A stretch of 64,000 bases of DNA. It comes from Gemmataceae bacterium. Its GTDB lineage: Bacteria > Planctomycetota > Planctomycetia > Gemmatales > Gemmataceae. Positions 19,821 to 28,585 of the stretch are shown here, piece by piece. Below the pieces are notes generated by a model that was not told the DNA's origin, made no database searches, and saw only the letters and a list, made by a program, of their open reading frames with translations. The stretch lies in contig JAHBXO010000014.1 of assembly GCA_019636445.1 (NCBI GenBank), positions 1-64,000 of the forward strand. The letters are read 5' to 3'. Position 1 is the first letter of the stretch. The number at the start of each line of letters is the position of its first letter. The translations under genes were made by a program, and so were the position numbers.

Positions 19821-21146
19821 TCAAAAGTCGTATGCCATGCGGAAGCCGTAGACCTGGAATTCGCTCCGGTCGAGTCCGGGGACACGGCGGACGTTCTGGA
19901 TGAAATTGAACTGCAACTTCGCGTTCGGGTTCCAGTGCCAGTTGACGCCTAGCGTCAGCGCCGTCAACTGGCCACCGTCCACATTGCCGTCGTTCACGTC
20001 CACCTGCGAAACGCGCGCGAGGAACTCCCACGCGCCCGGTCCCTCGATGCCGTGGTGCCGGCTCGTGACGAAATTCCGATGCGGCTTCACGCGGTCGAAC
20101 GCGCCCATCCCCGGTATGTAGTTCCGGTGCTCGCCCGTCGCGAACCAACTCCCGAATAGGTACCAGCCATAAAAGACCGGATTCGTACCGTCGATGCGAT
20201 CGACCACGGTGACGACCGTTTCGGCCTGCACGGAGAACGGTCCGTTCACCCAGGCGAACTCGGCGCCGAGCACGTTGTAGTTGTTGGTGGGGATGATCCC
20301 GGTGTCGAACTGGTTCGGGGTGCTCGTACTGAGATTGTACACCGGAGTCTGGTTGATGGCGAATTCGCCGAAACGGGCGAAGCGGACGGTGTCGTTGACG
20401 GCGTCGTTGTAGCTGTGCGAGACGCCGAGGTGGAGCAGGCGTTCGCCGTCGTTCTCGTTCCAGAGCAGGTGCGTGACGCGGGCGGCGGTCGCCCAGCCGC
20501 CGGCGTCGGTGGCGAGGTCGCCGTAGCCGTCGTCGCCGGCGCGGAAGACCGAGGCGGCGTAGGTCCAGCGTTCGTCCGGGGTGGCGTCGAAGAAGCCGAG
20601 CCCCGTACGGCGGAACGGGACGAAGGCGAAGAGGGATGCGCGCTCGATGAACGGCAGGAAGCGGATGCTGGAGACGGTTTCGAGCGAGACGGGTTGCTTC
20701 CAGCGGCCGAGGCGCAGCGTGCCGAGCGTCGGGAGTTGCTGGAGTTCGACATAGGCGTTCTGGAAGTTCGGTCGGCCGGGCGACCCGGACGCGAGCGTGC
20801 CGAAATCCATTTCGATCATGTAGCCGACGTTCTCCTGAAGCTGGCCTTTGCCCCAGAGTCGGGCGGTGCGGAACGAGGTGCCATCGCGGGCGTTGCCAAC
20901 TTGCCGGCGGTTGCGGGTGTCTTGAGAGAACCAGCCCGTATCAAGCTGTAAGACGCCACCGAGTTCGACCGTCGGGTATTTCTTCGGGGAGTCCACGGGA
21001 GCAGGGTCGAGCAGCACCTGCGTGGCGGTGGCCGCCGGGGTCGGGGCCGGTTCGGACGCGAAGGCGACCGGAGCCGGTTCCTGCGCACGCACCGGAGCCA
21101 GGAAGACACCGACCGAAGCCACAAACAGAACGATTGCGTATTTCAT
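19821..21146 (-). CDS. OprP/OprO-like phosphate-selective porin
   Basis: 441 aa with a signal peptide (MKYAIVLFVASVGVFLAPVRAQ). The body alternates aromatic-ended strands (LDTGWFSQDTRN, VGYMIEMDFGTLASG, NAYVELQQLPTLGTLRLGRW) and ends with a C-terminal aromatic strand (YGFRMAYDF), as outer-membrane barrels do. The KQPVSLETVSS segment and the order of motifs match the phosphate-selective porin O and P family (PF07396). These are trimeric anion channels in Pseudomonas; specificity in planctomycetes is unproven. A polyphosphate kinase gene lies 2.6 kb away, but no shared regulation is visible. Confidence 0.85.
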   Translation of the reverse strand: MKYAIVLFVASVGVFLAPVRAQEPAPVAFASEPAPTPAATATQVLLDPAPVDSPKKYPTVELGGVLQLDTGWFSQDTRNRRQVGNARDGTSFRTARLWGKGQLQENVGYMIEMDFGTLASGSPGRPNFQNAYVELQQLPTLGTLRLGRWKQPVSLETVSSIRFLPFIERASLFAFVPFRRTGLGFFDATPDERWTYAASVFRAGDDGYGDLATDAGGWATAARVTHLLWNENDGERLLHLGVSHSYNDAVNDTVRFARFGEFAINQTPVYNLSTSTPNQFDTGIIPTNNYNVLGAEFAWVNGPFSVQAETVVTVVDRIDGTNPVFYGWYLFGSWFATGEHRNYIPGMGAFDRVKPHRNFVTSRHHGIEGPGAWEFLARVSQVDVNDGNVDGGQLTALTLGVNWHWNPNAKLQFNFIQNVRRVPGLDRSEFQVYGFRMAYDF

Positions 21147-21238
21147 TCGGAACCACCGGTCTGGGCTTCGGGCGAATATCCGATGCCCCGCCGTGCGGCA
21201 ACCCGAACTCGGAGTCGAAGGTGGCCGGTGCGGTGCGA

Positions 21239-22156
21239 ATGCCTCCGATCCCGGACCTGCCCGGCGAACTGCGCCGGCTGCTCGCGCAGGTGCCGTCGGG
21301 CCGTGTCACGAGCTTCGGCGATCTGGCGGAGGCACTTGGCGATGTCGGGGCCGCCCGCTGGGTGGCGACCGAAATCGCATTGATGCGCGACGAGGCGATC
21401 CCCTGGCATCGCGTGGTGAAGCGAACCGGTGATCTTTCCGGCGATGCCGATCGCCAACGATGGCAACGGCAACGCCTGGACGCCGAGTACGCCGTCCGGG
21501 AGCCGCTCTGGACCGCATTCGATTCGACCCGGCCGTTGCGAGCGCTCGCCGATTGGCAAACGGAATCGGCCCGGCTCGCGACGTTCCATGAGGCATTGCC
21601 GTTGCCCGATCGCGTTGGCGCGGTCGATCTGTCGTACGTCTCGGATACCAAAGCCATCGCGGCCTACGCCGCCGTCGATGCCAAGACCTTGCAGCTTGTC
21701 GATTCGGATTTCGTCCGGGTGTCGGTACCGTTCCCGTATATCCCGGGCTACCTGACGTTTCGCGAACTTCCGGCATTGCTCGCGCTCGTCGAGCGAGTCC
21801 GCGATCGGATCGCGCCGATGATCCTCGTCGACGGCAGCGGCCGATTGCACCCGCGCCGCTTCGGGGTCGCCGTCGCGCTGGGTGTTCTCGCCGGGTTGCG
21901 CACCGTCGGCGTGTCGAAACATCGGTTGTGCGGAAGACCACGTGGAGGCGAAGGCGAAGCGCTGTGGGACGGCGACGAGTTGCTCGGCTATCGGCTGGAC
22001 GGCGGCTCGAAGCGACGAACGATGTACGTTTCACCCGGTTCGGGAACTGATGCCGCGAGTGCCGTCGCGATCGTTCGCGCCGTCTGGCGCGAACGGCGAT
22101 CGCCGGAGCCGATCCACTGGGCCGACGCAATCAGCCGTCGCGAAGCAAAACAGTGA
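21239..22156 (+). CDS. Fusion of alkyltransferase-like (ATL) domain and endonuclease V
   Basis: 305 aa from the ATG at 21239; a GTG at 21221 with GGAG at 21211-21214 is a serious alternative that adds six residues. Residues about 9-65 are the DNA-binding half of O6-alkylguanine-DNA alkyltransferase (VPSGRVTSFGDLAEALG), but the acceptor motif PCHRV reads PWHRV, with Trp56 in place of the Cys, as in non-enzymatic ATL proteins that flag alkylguanine for nucleotide excision repair. Residues about 115-300 are endonuclease V (deaminated-base, inosine-type repair): AVDLSYV with Asp130, PYIPGYLTFRELPALL with Glu176, LVDGSGRLHPRRFG with Asp198 and His204, and TVGVSKHRLCG. The His equivalent to E. coli His214 is not apparent. 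Cytoplasmic DNA repair. Confidence 0.88.
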   Translation: MPPIPDLPGELRRLLAQVPSGRVTSFGDLAEALGDVGAARWVATEIALMRDEAIPWHRVVKRTGDLSGDADRQRWQRQRLDAEYAVREPLWTAFDSTRPLRALADWQTESARLATFHEALPLPDRVGAVDLSYVSDTKAIAAYAAVDAKTLQLVDSDFVRVSVPFPYIPGYLTFRELPALLALVERVRDRIAPMILVDGSGRLHPRRFGVAVALGVLAGLRTVGVSKHRLCGRPRGGEGEALWDGDELLGYRLDGGSKRRTMYVSPGSGTDAASAVAIVRAVWRERRSPEPIHWADAISRREAKQ

Positions 22157-22219
22157 GGTTTTTCTCCCGGCGGACCGCTCCGCGGAGTATGCTCGAAGGA
22201 GTCATCTCCGAGAACTGCC

Positions 22220-23713
22220 ATGTCCAGAAACCTGATCCTTTCCGTTGCGCTGGCCGTGATGTTGGGCTGCAACCGGAACACGAGCAAGCCCGCCCCGGTA
22301 CCGACGCCGACGAACGGCCCGGAACCAACGCTCGTACCGACCACGCCTCCACCGCCGGCCGCGAGGACCAATACGCCGCCGGCCGGCCGTTGGGAATCGC
22401 TGCTGGATGCGATCGATCCCGCTCGCGATGCCGTCGCCGGAACATGGACGAAGCGCGGCGGCGAGTTGCACGTGGCCGCCGGTACGGGGGCACGGCTCGC
22501 GCTTCCGGTGGCGCCGGGTGGCGAGTACGACCTGCGAACGAGTTTCATGCGGCATACCGGACAGCACTCGATCGCGTTGTTCTTCCCGCACGGCACCGGT
22601 CGCGCCGCCTTCGAAGCCGACGCCTGGGGCGAGCACCTCGGCGGCATCCAGAACATTGCCGGACGCACGATCCGCGACAACCCGACGCGCCGAGCCAACG
22701 TGCAACTGGAGAACGGGCGCCGCCACACGCTGACGCTCGAAGTCCGCGCCGGCCGCGTCCGTGGGTTTCTCGACGACCAGCAGATCGTGTCCTTCGACGG
22801 CGACGGGAACAACTTCGCCCTCTCGGACCTGTGGACCCTTCCGGGCGGGAAGTCGCTCGGACTTGGGGCGTGGGAAAGCGAAACAACGTTTCACACATTC
22901 GAGCTGCGGCGGATGGGTTCCGGATCCAATACGATCGCGCAAGCCGCGCCGGCGGTGACCGCGCCGCCGTCGGCGGTGCGACCGACACCGCCCGCGCCGA
23001 CCCCGGCACCCATGCCGACGCCGGGGTGGACCTCCACCGGCAAACGCGTGCTCATCGTGCTCGCCAATCAGGATTTCTTCTACCGTGAATACGGCGACCC
23101 CCGGGCTGAACTGGAGAAGGCAGGGGTGCGCGTGACGGTCGCCGCGGGGGTACGAGGCGTCTGCCGGCCGCACGCCAACTCGGGCCAGGGTGCCGACGGC
23201 GGCATCGTGCAGGCCGAACTCACTCTCGCCGATGTGAAGGCGGACGACTACGACGCGATCCTCTTCTCCGGCGGATGGGGTTCGTCCATGTACCAGTTTG
23301 CGTTCCAAGGTCGGTACGCGAACGCCGCCTACAACGGCAACGCCGCGATCAAGCGCGAGGCCAACCGCCTTATCGGCGACTTCCTCAAGCAGGACAAGTA
23401 CGTCTGCGCCCTGTGCAATGCCGTCTCGGTGCTGGCGTGGGCACGCATCGATGGGCAAAGCCCCCTGAAGGGCAAGCGAGTCTGCGCCCCGACGCGGCAG
23501 GCGGCCGCGGGCATCTACAACGGACAGCAGGCACAGCCGTCGTGCCGCTGGCACCCGGAGCAGAACGGCGCGCAGCTGGTGCCCGCGGGGAGCATCGGCC
23601 GGCCGAACACGGCCGAGGACGATGTCGTCGTGGACGGAAAGATCGTCACGGGCGAAGACGACATCTCCGCCCGCGAGATGGGGCGCAGGATCGTCCAATT
23701 ACTGGCGAAGTAA
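22220..23713 (+). CDS. Lipoprotein with DUF1080-like and DJ-1/PfpI domains
   Basis: 497 aa. A lipoprotein signal peptide ends in LGC (Cys17), followed by a Pro/Thr-rich linker (about 20-60). Residues about 70-235 form a concanavalin-like sandwich resembling the DUF1080 / 3-keto-disaccharide hydrolase fold (GTWTKRGGELHV, HTLTLEVRAGRVRGFLDD). A second Pro-rich linker follows (about 250-270). The C-terminus (about 272-497) is a DJ-1/PfpI domain with KRVLIVLANQDFFYREY, ILFSGGWGSSMY and the nucleophile elbow CALCNAVSVLAWA. DJ-1 relatives act as deglycases, chaperones or proteases; here the domain would be membrane-anchored and extracytoplasmic. The gene starts 63 bp after the ATL-EndoV stop. The ribosome binding site is not obvious. 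Confidence 0.75.
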   Translation: MSRNLILSVALAVMLGCNRNTSKPAPVPTPTNGPEPTLVPTTPPPPAARTNTPPAGRWESLLDAIDPARDAVAGTWTKRGGELHVAAGTGARLALPVAPGGEYDLRTSFMRHTGQHSIALFFPHGTGRAAFEADAWGEHLGGIQNIAGRTIRDNPTRRANVQLENGRRHTLTLEVRAGRVRGFLDDQQIVSFDGDGNNFALSDLWTLPGGKSLGLGAWESETTFHTFELRRMGSGSNTIAQAAPAVTAPPSAVRPTPPAPTPAPMPTPGWTSTGKRVLIVLANQDFFYREYGDPRAELEKAGVRVTVAAGVRGVCRPHANSGQGADGGIVQAELTLADVKADDYDAILFSGGWGSSMYQFAFQGRYANAAYNGNAAIKREANRLIGDFLKQDKYVCALCNAVSVLAWARIDGQSPLKGKRVCAPTRQAAAGIYNGQQAQPSCRWHPEQNGAQLVPAGSIGRPNTAEDDVVVDGKIVTGEDDISAREMGRRIVQLLAK

Positions 23714-23733
23714 TCGTCCGGCGACCGCGCCGT

Positions 23734-25983
23734 TCACTTCGCCTTGCGGTTGCGGGACGCGAGCTTGGGTTTCGTGGTCGCGCTGGTCGGCACGGGCTGC
23801 GAGGACGTCGCCGGTGCCGTCAGTGCCCGGTCGGCCGATTTCTTGGCCATCTCGAGGAACCGCAACTGGCTACGCACCGGTTCCTCGCCGGGCTTCGCCT
23901 CCACTCGACGGTACGTGCCGTCGGGCAGCAACAATCGCGACTTCTGGTTGTCGGCGAGAGTCGTCTTCAGAACCTCGTCGATCACGCGTGCCTTGAGGTC
24001 CGCCTGCTCGATCGGGAAGACGACCTCGACGCGGCGTGTGAGGTTGCGGTCCATCCAGTCGGCGCTGCCGACATACACTTCGGGATCGCCGTCGTTCTCG
24101 AAGTAGAACACGCGGCTGTGTTCGAGGAAGCGGTCGACGACGGAGGTGACGCGGATGGTCTCGCTGACGCCGGGGATGCCGGGTCGCAAGGCGCAGACTC
24201 CGCGGCAGGCGAGGTCGATCTTCACGCCAGCCTGGCTGGCGAGGTAGAGCGCCTTCACGATGGCGGGTTCGAGGATGCCGTTGACCTTCGCACGGATGCC
24301 CGATTTCTTGCCGGCCTTCGCGTTGGCCGCCTCCTGGCTGATCTTCTCCAACATGAAATCCATCAACCGCGACGGCGCGACGATCAACTTCTTCCATTGC
24401 GGCAGCGCCGCATAGCCGGTGAGGTAGTTGAAGAGCAGCGCGACATCGGCGGCGAAGTCGGGGTTGCAGGTGAAGATGCCAAGGTCGGTGTAGGTGCGCG
24501 CGGTGGTCGGGTTGTAATTGCCCGTGCCGAGGTGGACGTATCGCCGGAGCTGGTTGTCCTCGTCCCGCCGGACGACGAGGGCGACCTTGCAGTGCGTCTT
24601 CAGTCCGACGAACCCGAACACGACGTGCACGCCGGCCTTTTCCAGTTCGCGCGCCCAGAGGATGTTCCGCTCCTCGTCCAGGCGCGCCTTCAGCTCGATC
24701 ACGGCCGTGACCTGCTTGCCGCGGTCGGCGGCGCGCTGCAGCGCCCGCACCACGGGGGAATCGGAACTGGTCCGGTAGAGCGTCTGCTTGATGGCCTGGA
24801 CCCGGTCGTCCGCCGCCGCCGCCTCGATGAAATCCACCACGTGCTTGAACGATTCGTACGGATGATGGACTAGGATGTCCTTGGCGCGGATGGCGGCCCA
24901 GGGCGTCGTCGCCTGGGCGAACTCCCGAACGGGTGTCGGCACGAACGGCGGATCCCGCAATTCCGCGAACCCGGGAAGGCCATAGATCTGGAACAGCCCC
25001 GTGAGATCCAGCAGGCTCGGCACGCGCACCACGTCCTCGGGGTGCAGATCCAGCGCGGAGATGAGGAATCCCTCCAGTTCCGTCGGCGCACCGGCTTCGA
25101 TCTCCAGCCGCGAGGCATGCCCGCGCCGGCGTTTCTTCACGCTGTCCTCGATGGCACGCAGCAGGTCGTCCACTTCGTCGTCGATTTCGAATTCGCTGTC
25201 GCGCGTGACGCGGAAGACGTGCGCGCCGGCCAATTCCATGCCGGGGAATAGCTCGTCGAGGTGCAGGCGGATCACATCTTCGAGCGGGCTGAGCACAATA
25301 CCGTAATCCGGTAGCCGCAATTCCTGGCTCGAGGTCGGATCGGGTTCTCTCAATACGGGAATGGTCGTGCTCGATTCGCTGGTCGCACTGCGATTGACCT
25401 GAAGCGTGACGAAGCGGGCGAGCATCCCGGGCACCTGCACCACGGCGTAGAGCGGTTCGGCGTCGTCCGGCCGTCGCAACGTCACCGCGATGTTCAAGGA
25501 CTTGTTCAGCAGGTGCGGGAACGGGTGCCCCTGGTCGATCGCCAAAGGTGTCAGCACCGGGAAGAACTGATCGCGGAAGACGTCCTTCAGTTGCTTCCGG
25601 TCCGCCTCCGTCAGGTCCGGGATGCGGCGGATGACGATTCCTTTATCGCGGAGGGCGGGCAGGAGATCGTTCAGGAGGCTGGCGTACTGCGATTCGACGA
25701 GCGACTTCACCGTTTCATTGATTTTGGCGAGCTGGACGTGGGGGGGCATTTTGTCGCCGCCGGACCCGCGTGCGATGCCGGCCTGCACTTTCTGCTGCAG
25801 CCCGCCGACGCGGACCATGTAGAATTCGTCCAGATTGCTGCCGAAGATCGCATGGAATTTCAATCGTTCCAGTAGCGGTACGCCCGGGTCTTGCGCCTCT
25901 TCCAGAACCCGACGGTTGAACTCCAGCCAACTCAGCTCGCGGTTGATGTAGAGCGAGGGATCGTCGAGGTTCACGGCCGACAT
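23734..25983 (-). CDS. ppk1: Polyphosphate kinase 1
   Basis: 749 aa from the ATG at 25983 (GGAGA about 10 bases upstream). Longer in-frame starts give unconserved sequence. It makes polyphosphate reversibly from ATP. Family landmarks are all present: N-domain opening YINRELSWLEFNRRVLEEA, FHAIFGSNLDEFYMVRVG, then LKTHCKVALVVRRD with the phospho-accepting His (His464), YVHLGTGNYNPTTARTYTD, the second His region FLEHSRVFYFENDG, and GSADWMDRNLTRRVEVVFPI. The length is slightly above the usual 690-ish because of a basic/Thr-rich tail of about 40 residues. It is divergent from rny and convergent with the lipoprotein gene. Confidence 0.95.
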   Translation of the reverse strand: MSAVNLDDPSLYINRELSWLEFNRRVLEEAQDPGVPLLERLKFHAIFGSNLDEFYMVRVGGLQQKVQAGIARGSGGDKMPPHVQLAKINETVKSLVESQYASLLNDLLPALRDKGIVIRRIPDLTEADRKQLKDVFRDQFFPVLTPLAIDQGHPFPHLLNKSLNIAVTLRRPDDAEPLYAVVQVPGMLARFVTLQVNRSATSESSTTIPVLREPDPTSSQELRLPDYGIVLSPLEDVIRLHLDELFPGMELAGAHVFRVTRDSEFEIDDEVDDLLRAIEDSVKKRRRGHASRLEIEAGAPTELEGFLISALDLHPEDVVRVPSLLDLTGLFQIYGLPGFAELRDPPFVPTPVREFAQATTPWAAIRAKDILVHHPYESFKHVVDFIEAAAADDRVQAIKQTLYRTSSDSPVVRALQRAADRGKQVTAVIELKARLDEERNILWARELEKAGVHVVFGFVGLKTHCKVALVVRRDEDNQLRRYVHLGTGNYNPTTARTYTDLGIFTCNPDFAADVALLFNYLTGYAALPQWKKLIVAPSRLMDFMLEKISQEAANAKAGKKSGIRAKVNGILEPAIVKALYLASQAGVKIDLACRGVCALRPGIPGVSETIRVTSVVDRFLEHSRVFYFENDGDPEVYVGSADWMDRNLTRRVEVVFPIEQADLKARVIDEVLKTTLADNQKSRLLLPDGTYRRVEAKPGEEPVRSQLRFLEMAKKSADRALTAPATSSQPVPTSATTKPKLASRNRKAK

Positions 25984-26314
25984 CGCAGCGTCTCCGGCGA
26001 AAGTGCCAATATAGCAACGGTTCGGCGCGTCGGCGGGCGCATGGCTTTTTCGGTTGTGCCCGCGTCCCGCGCTCCGCATAATAACCGCGATGCCGGCCCC
26101 GACCGGGCCGGAAACCATAAATGGCTGACCGTTGACGCTCGGACCCGCCCCGCGGCGGGATTGACACCGGATGCTTGCCGGCGGACTCGCTCCGCCGATG
26201 AATGCTCTCGTCCCGTCGATCGACGTACCGACGCGCCGTCCCTTCTGGCGGTGCGATCGTTGCGGATGCGCGCCGTTTTCCGAGCGCTTCGGACCGCCGA
26301 AAGGACTGGCCCGA
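25984..26314. other. Divergent intergenic region ppk1 / rny
   Basis: 331 bp without a supported gene. It must hold the promoters for both ppk1 and rny. TTGACG (26132) and TTGACA (26161) occur on the plus strand, but neither has a convincing -10 element at 16-18 bp, so I do not call a promoter. An open frame from 26171 runs into rny but lacks a family-like N-terminus. Confidence 0.4.
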
Positions 26315-27898
26315 ATGCCCGACGTTCAAACTCTCCTGCTCCTCCTCGTCGCCGTCGCACTTGGCGTCGGGGGTGGTTTCTTCCTCACGCGGCTCCTGAA
26401 CCGTGGCGGCGTCGCCAGTGATCCGGGTGTACGGTCCGCCGAGGCCGAAGCCCGCACCATTTTGGACACCGCGCGGCGCGAATCGGAACGGATCGTCAAG
26501 GATGGCGAATTGCGCGCCAAAGAGGACGCCTTCAAACGGCGCGAGGAGGTCGTCCAGGAACTCGAACGCTCCCGGGCGGAACTGCGCGAGAACGAACGCC
26601 GGCTCGAGAAGCGTGAGGACCTTTTGACGGACAAGCAGAAGGAGCTGACCCGGAAGGAACAGCAACTCGAAACGATTCAGAAGAAGACCGCGGAAAAGCA
26701 GGCGGTGCTGGACAAAAAGGGCAAGGAACTGGACTTGCTGATCGAAGAGGAAACGAAAAAGCTTCAGCACATCGTCGGCCTCAGCCGTGAGAATGCCGAG
26801 AAGCTGTTAATGGACCGGCTGGAACGTCAGCTCGCCGACGAGGTCGCGGCGCGGCTGCAGCAGCACGAGCGGACCATCAAACAATCGGCTGAATCGAAGG
26901 CGCGCGAGATCGTGCTCACCGCGATTCAGCGGAACGCCTCGGAATACACGGCACATGCCACTGTGAGCACGGTCGACATTCCCAGCGACGATGTGAAGGG
27001 CCGCATCATCGGGCGGGAAGGCCGGAACATCCGAACCTTCGAGAAGTGCACCGGAGTCGATGTCATCGTGGACGACACGCCCGGTGTCGTGATCGTGTCG
27101 GCGTTCGACAACGTCCGCCGCGAGACGGCGCGCCTCGCGCTCGCCAAGCTGATCGCCGATGGCCGCATCCACCCTTCCCGCATCGAGGAGGTCGTGGCCG
27201 AGACCCAGAAAGAGATGGAGCAGCACATCTACGAAGCGGGTAAGCAGGCGGTGCTGGACGCCGACGTTCCGATGCCGGGTGAGAAACTGGTCTACCTGCT
27301 CGGACGGTTGAAATACCGGACCAGCTACAGCCAGAACGTGCTGAACCACAGTATCGAAGTGGCGCACCTCTGCGGCTTGATGGCGGCCGAACTCGGCCTG
27401 GACCCGAAGCTCGCCCGTCGCTGCGGACTCCTGCACGACGTCGGCAAAGCCGCCGACCACGAAATGGAAGGTGGCCACCCGAAGGTCGGCGCCGAACTCG
27501 CCAAGCGCTACGGCGAATCGAACAAGGATGTGCTCCACGCGATCATCGGCCACCACGACGACATCACGATCGACCACCCGTACACGGTACTGGTGGCGTC
27601 TGCCGACGCCATCAGCGCCAGCCGCCCCGGTGCCCGCCGCGAGTCGCTGGAGAAGTACGTCAAGCGCCTCGAAAACCTGGAAGCGGTGGCGTGTGGTTTC
27701 CCGGAGGTCGAGGCCGCATTCGCGATCCAGGCTGGCCGCGAGCTGCGCGTGATCGCGAATTCCCATCGCACGAACGACGCCGACGCCCTGCGCGTCTGTC
27801 GCGAGATCGCCCGCGCCATCGAGCAGCAACTCGACTACCCCGGCGAAGTGAAGGTGACCGTCATCCGCGAGACCCGCAGCGTGGACGTGGCGCGGTAG
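26315..27898 (+). CDS. rny: Ribonuclease Y
   Basis: 527 aa from the ATG at 26315 (AAAGGA upstream), which places the membrane anchor at the N-terminus as expected ([22 protein letters not shown]). A long charged coiled coil follows (about 40-200). The KH domain has [20 protein letters not shown] (about 229-248). The HD domain has [18 protein letters not shown] with His374-Asp375, then IIGHHDD. It is the membrane-attached endoribonuclease that starts mRNA decay in many bacteria lacking or supplementing RNase E. The length matches the family (about 520 aa). Confidence 0.96.
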   Translation: MPDVQTLLLLLVAVALGVGGGFFLTRLLNRGGVASDPGVRSAEAEARTILDTARRESERIVKDGELRAKEDAFKRREEVVQELERSRAELRENERRLEKREDLLTDKQKELTRKEQQLETIQKKTAEKQAVLDKKGKELDLLIEEETKKLQHIVGLSRENAEKLLMDRLERQLADEVAARLQQHERTIKQSAESKAREIVLTAIQRNASEYTAHATVSTVDIPSDDVKGRIIGREGRNIRTFEKCTGVDVIVDDTPGVVIVSAFDNVRRETARLALAKLIADGRIHPSRIEEVVAETQKEMEQHIYEAGKQAVLDADVPMPGEKLVYLLGRLKYRTSYSQNVLNHSIEVAHLCGLMAAELGLDPKLARRCGLLHDVGKAADHEMEGGHPKVGAELAKRYGESNKDVLHAIIGHHDDITIDHPYTVLVASADAISASRPGARRESLEKYVKRLENLEAVACGFPEVEAAFAIQAGRELRVIANSHRTNDADALRVCREIARAIEQQLDYPGEVKVTVIRETRSVDVAR

Positions 27899-27904
27899 CC
27901 CCGG

Positions 27905-28456
27905 CTATTCCCACTCGCTCGGGCGTGCGATGAACTTCGCCAGCAGTTCCGAACGGGAGTTGATCCCGTACGCGGCGTAGATGCGCTTCACGTGGCTGTG
28001 GACCGTGTGCTGGCTGATGGCGAGCTTGGACGCGATCGCTTTTTCGGCCAACCCTCCCAGGAGACACGTCAGCACGCGGCGCTCGGCGGGGGTCAGCGCC
28101 GGCGATTCGCTCGACGCGATCGAGGGAACGGACGGCGTCGGGATGTCATCGCCGAACGCCGCTGCGGCCAGCCACTCGAAGACGCATACCGAATCACCGA
28201 TCTCGATGACTGACCCGTGCCGGAGCATGCTGCGTTCCGTCGGTTCTCCGTCGACGAGGGTGCCGTTGCGGCTGTCGAGGTCCACGAGCGTCGCGGTTCC
28301 GTCGGCGACTTCGAGGGCGGCGTGCCGGCGCGACGCCCGTTCGCTTGGCAGGATCAGATCGCAATCGCTGCCGCGGCCAATGACATAGCGGCCGGGGCGG
28401 AGAAACAACAGGCCCTCGCCGCCGGTGCGAAGGACGAGGCGGGCGATTGGTTTCAT
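27905..28456 (-). CDS. FHA domain fused to LuxR-type DNA-binding domain
   Basis: 183 aa from the ATG at 28456; a GTG at 28523-28525 would add 23 residues. The N-terminal FHA domain (about 20-95) has the phosphothreonine-binding signature GRGSDCDLILPSERASRRHA and DLDSRNGTLVDG. After a short linker comes a GerE/LuxR helix-turn-helix (about 120-180): LTPAERRVLTCLLGGLAEKA and LAISQHTVHSHVKRIYAAYG. This suggests a transcription regulator that docks a Thr-phosphorylated partner, probably from a Ser/Thr kinase, in place of a receiver domain. No kinase gene is adjacent. It converges on rny with 6 bp between the stops. Confidence 0.85.
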   Translation of the reverse strand: MKPIARLVLRTGGEGLLFLRPGRYVIGRGSDCDLILPSERASRRHAALEVADGTATLVDLDSRNGTLVDGEPTERSMLRHGSVIEIGDSVCVFEWLAAAAFGDDIPTPSVPSIASSESPALTPAERRVLTCLLGGLAEKAIASKLAISQHTVHSHVKRIYAAYGINSRSELLAKFIARPSEWE

Positions 28457-28585
28457 GGAAGACCCGCACGGAAACCGGACTCTTGCGGAAATACGTATCA
28501 CCTCTTCAGGCGATTGTCTCTTCACAGGCCGTCGGAATAAAAAAACCCGTCGCGCGCCGTTCCCCGTTCCCGCCGGAGCCTTCCG

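Noticed and set aside
26132..26190. TTGACG/TTGACA as promoter -35 boxes for rny
   Set aside because: No matching -10 sequence lies at 16-18 bp.
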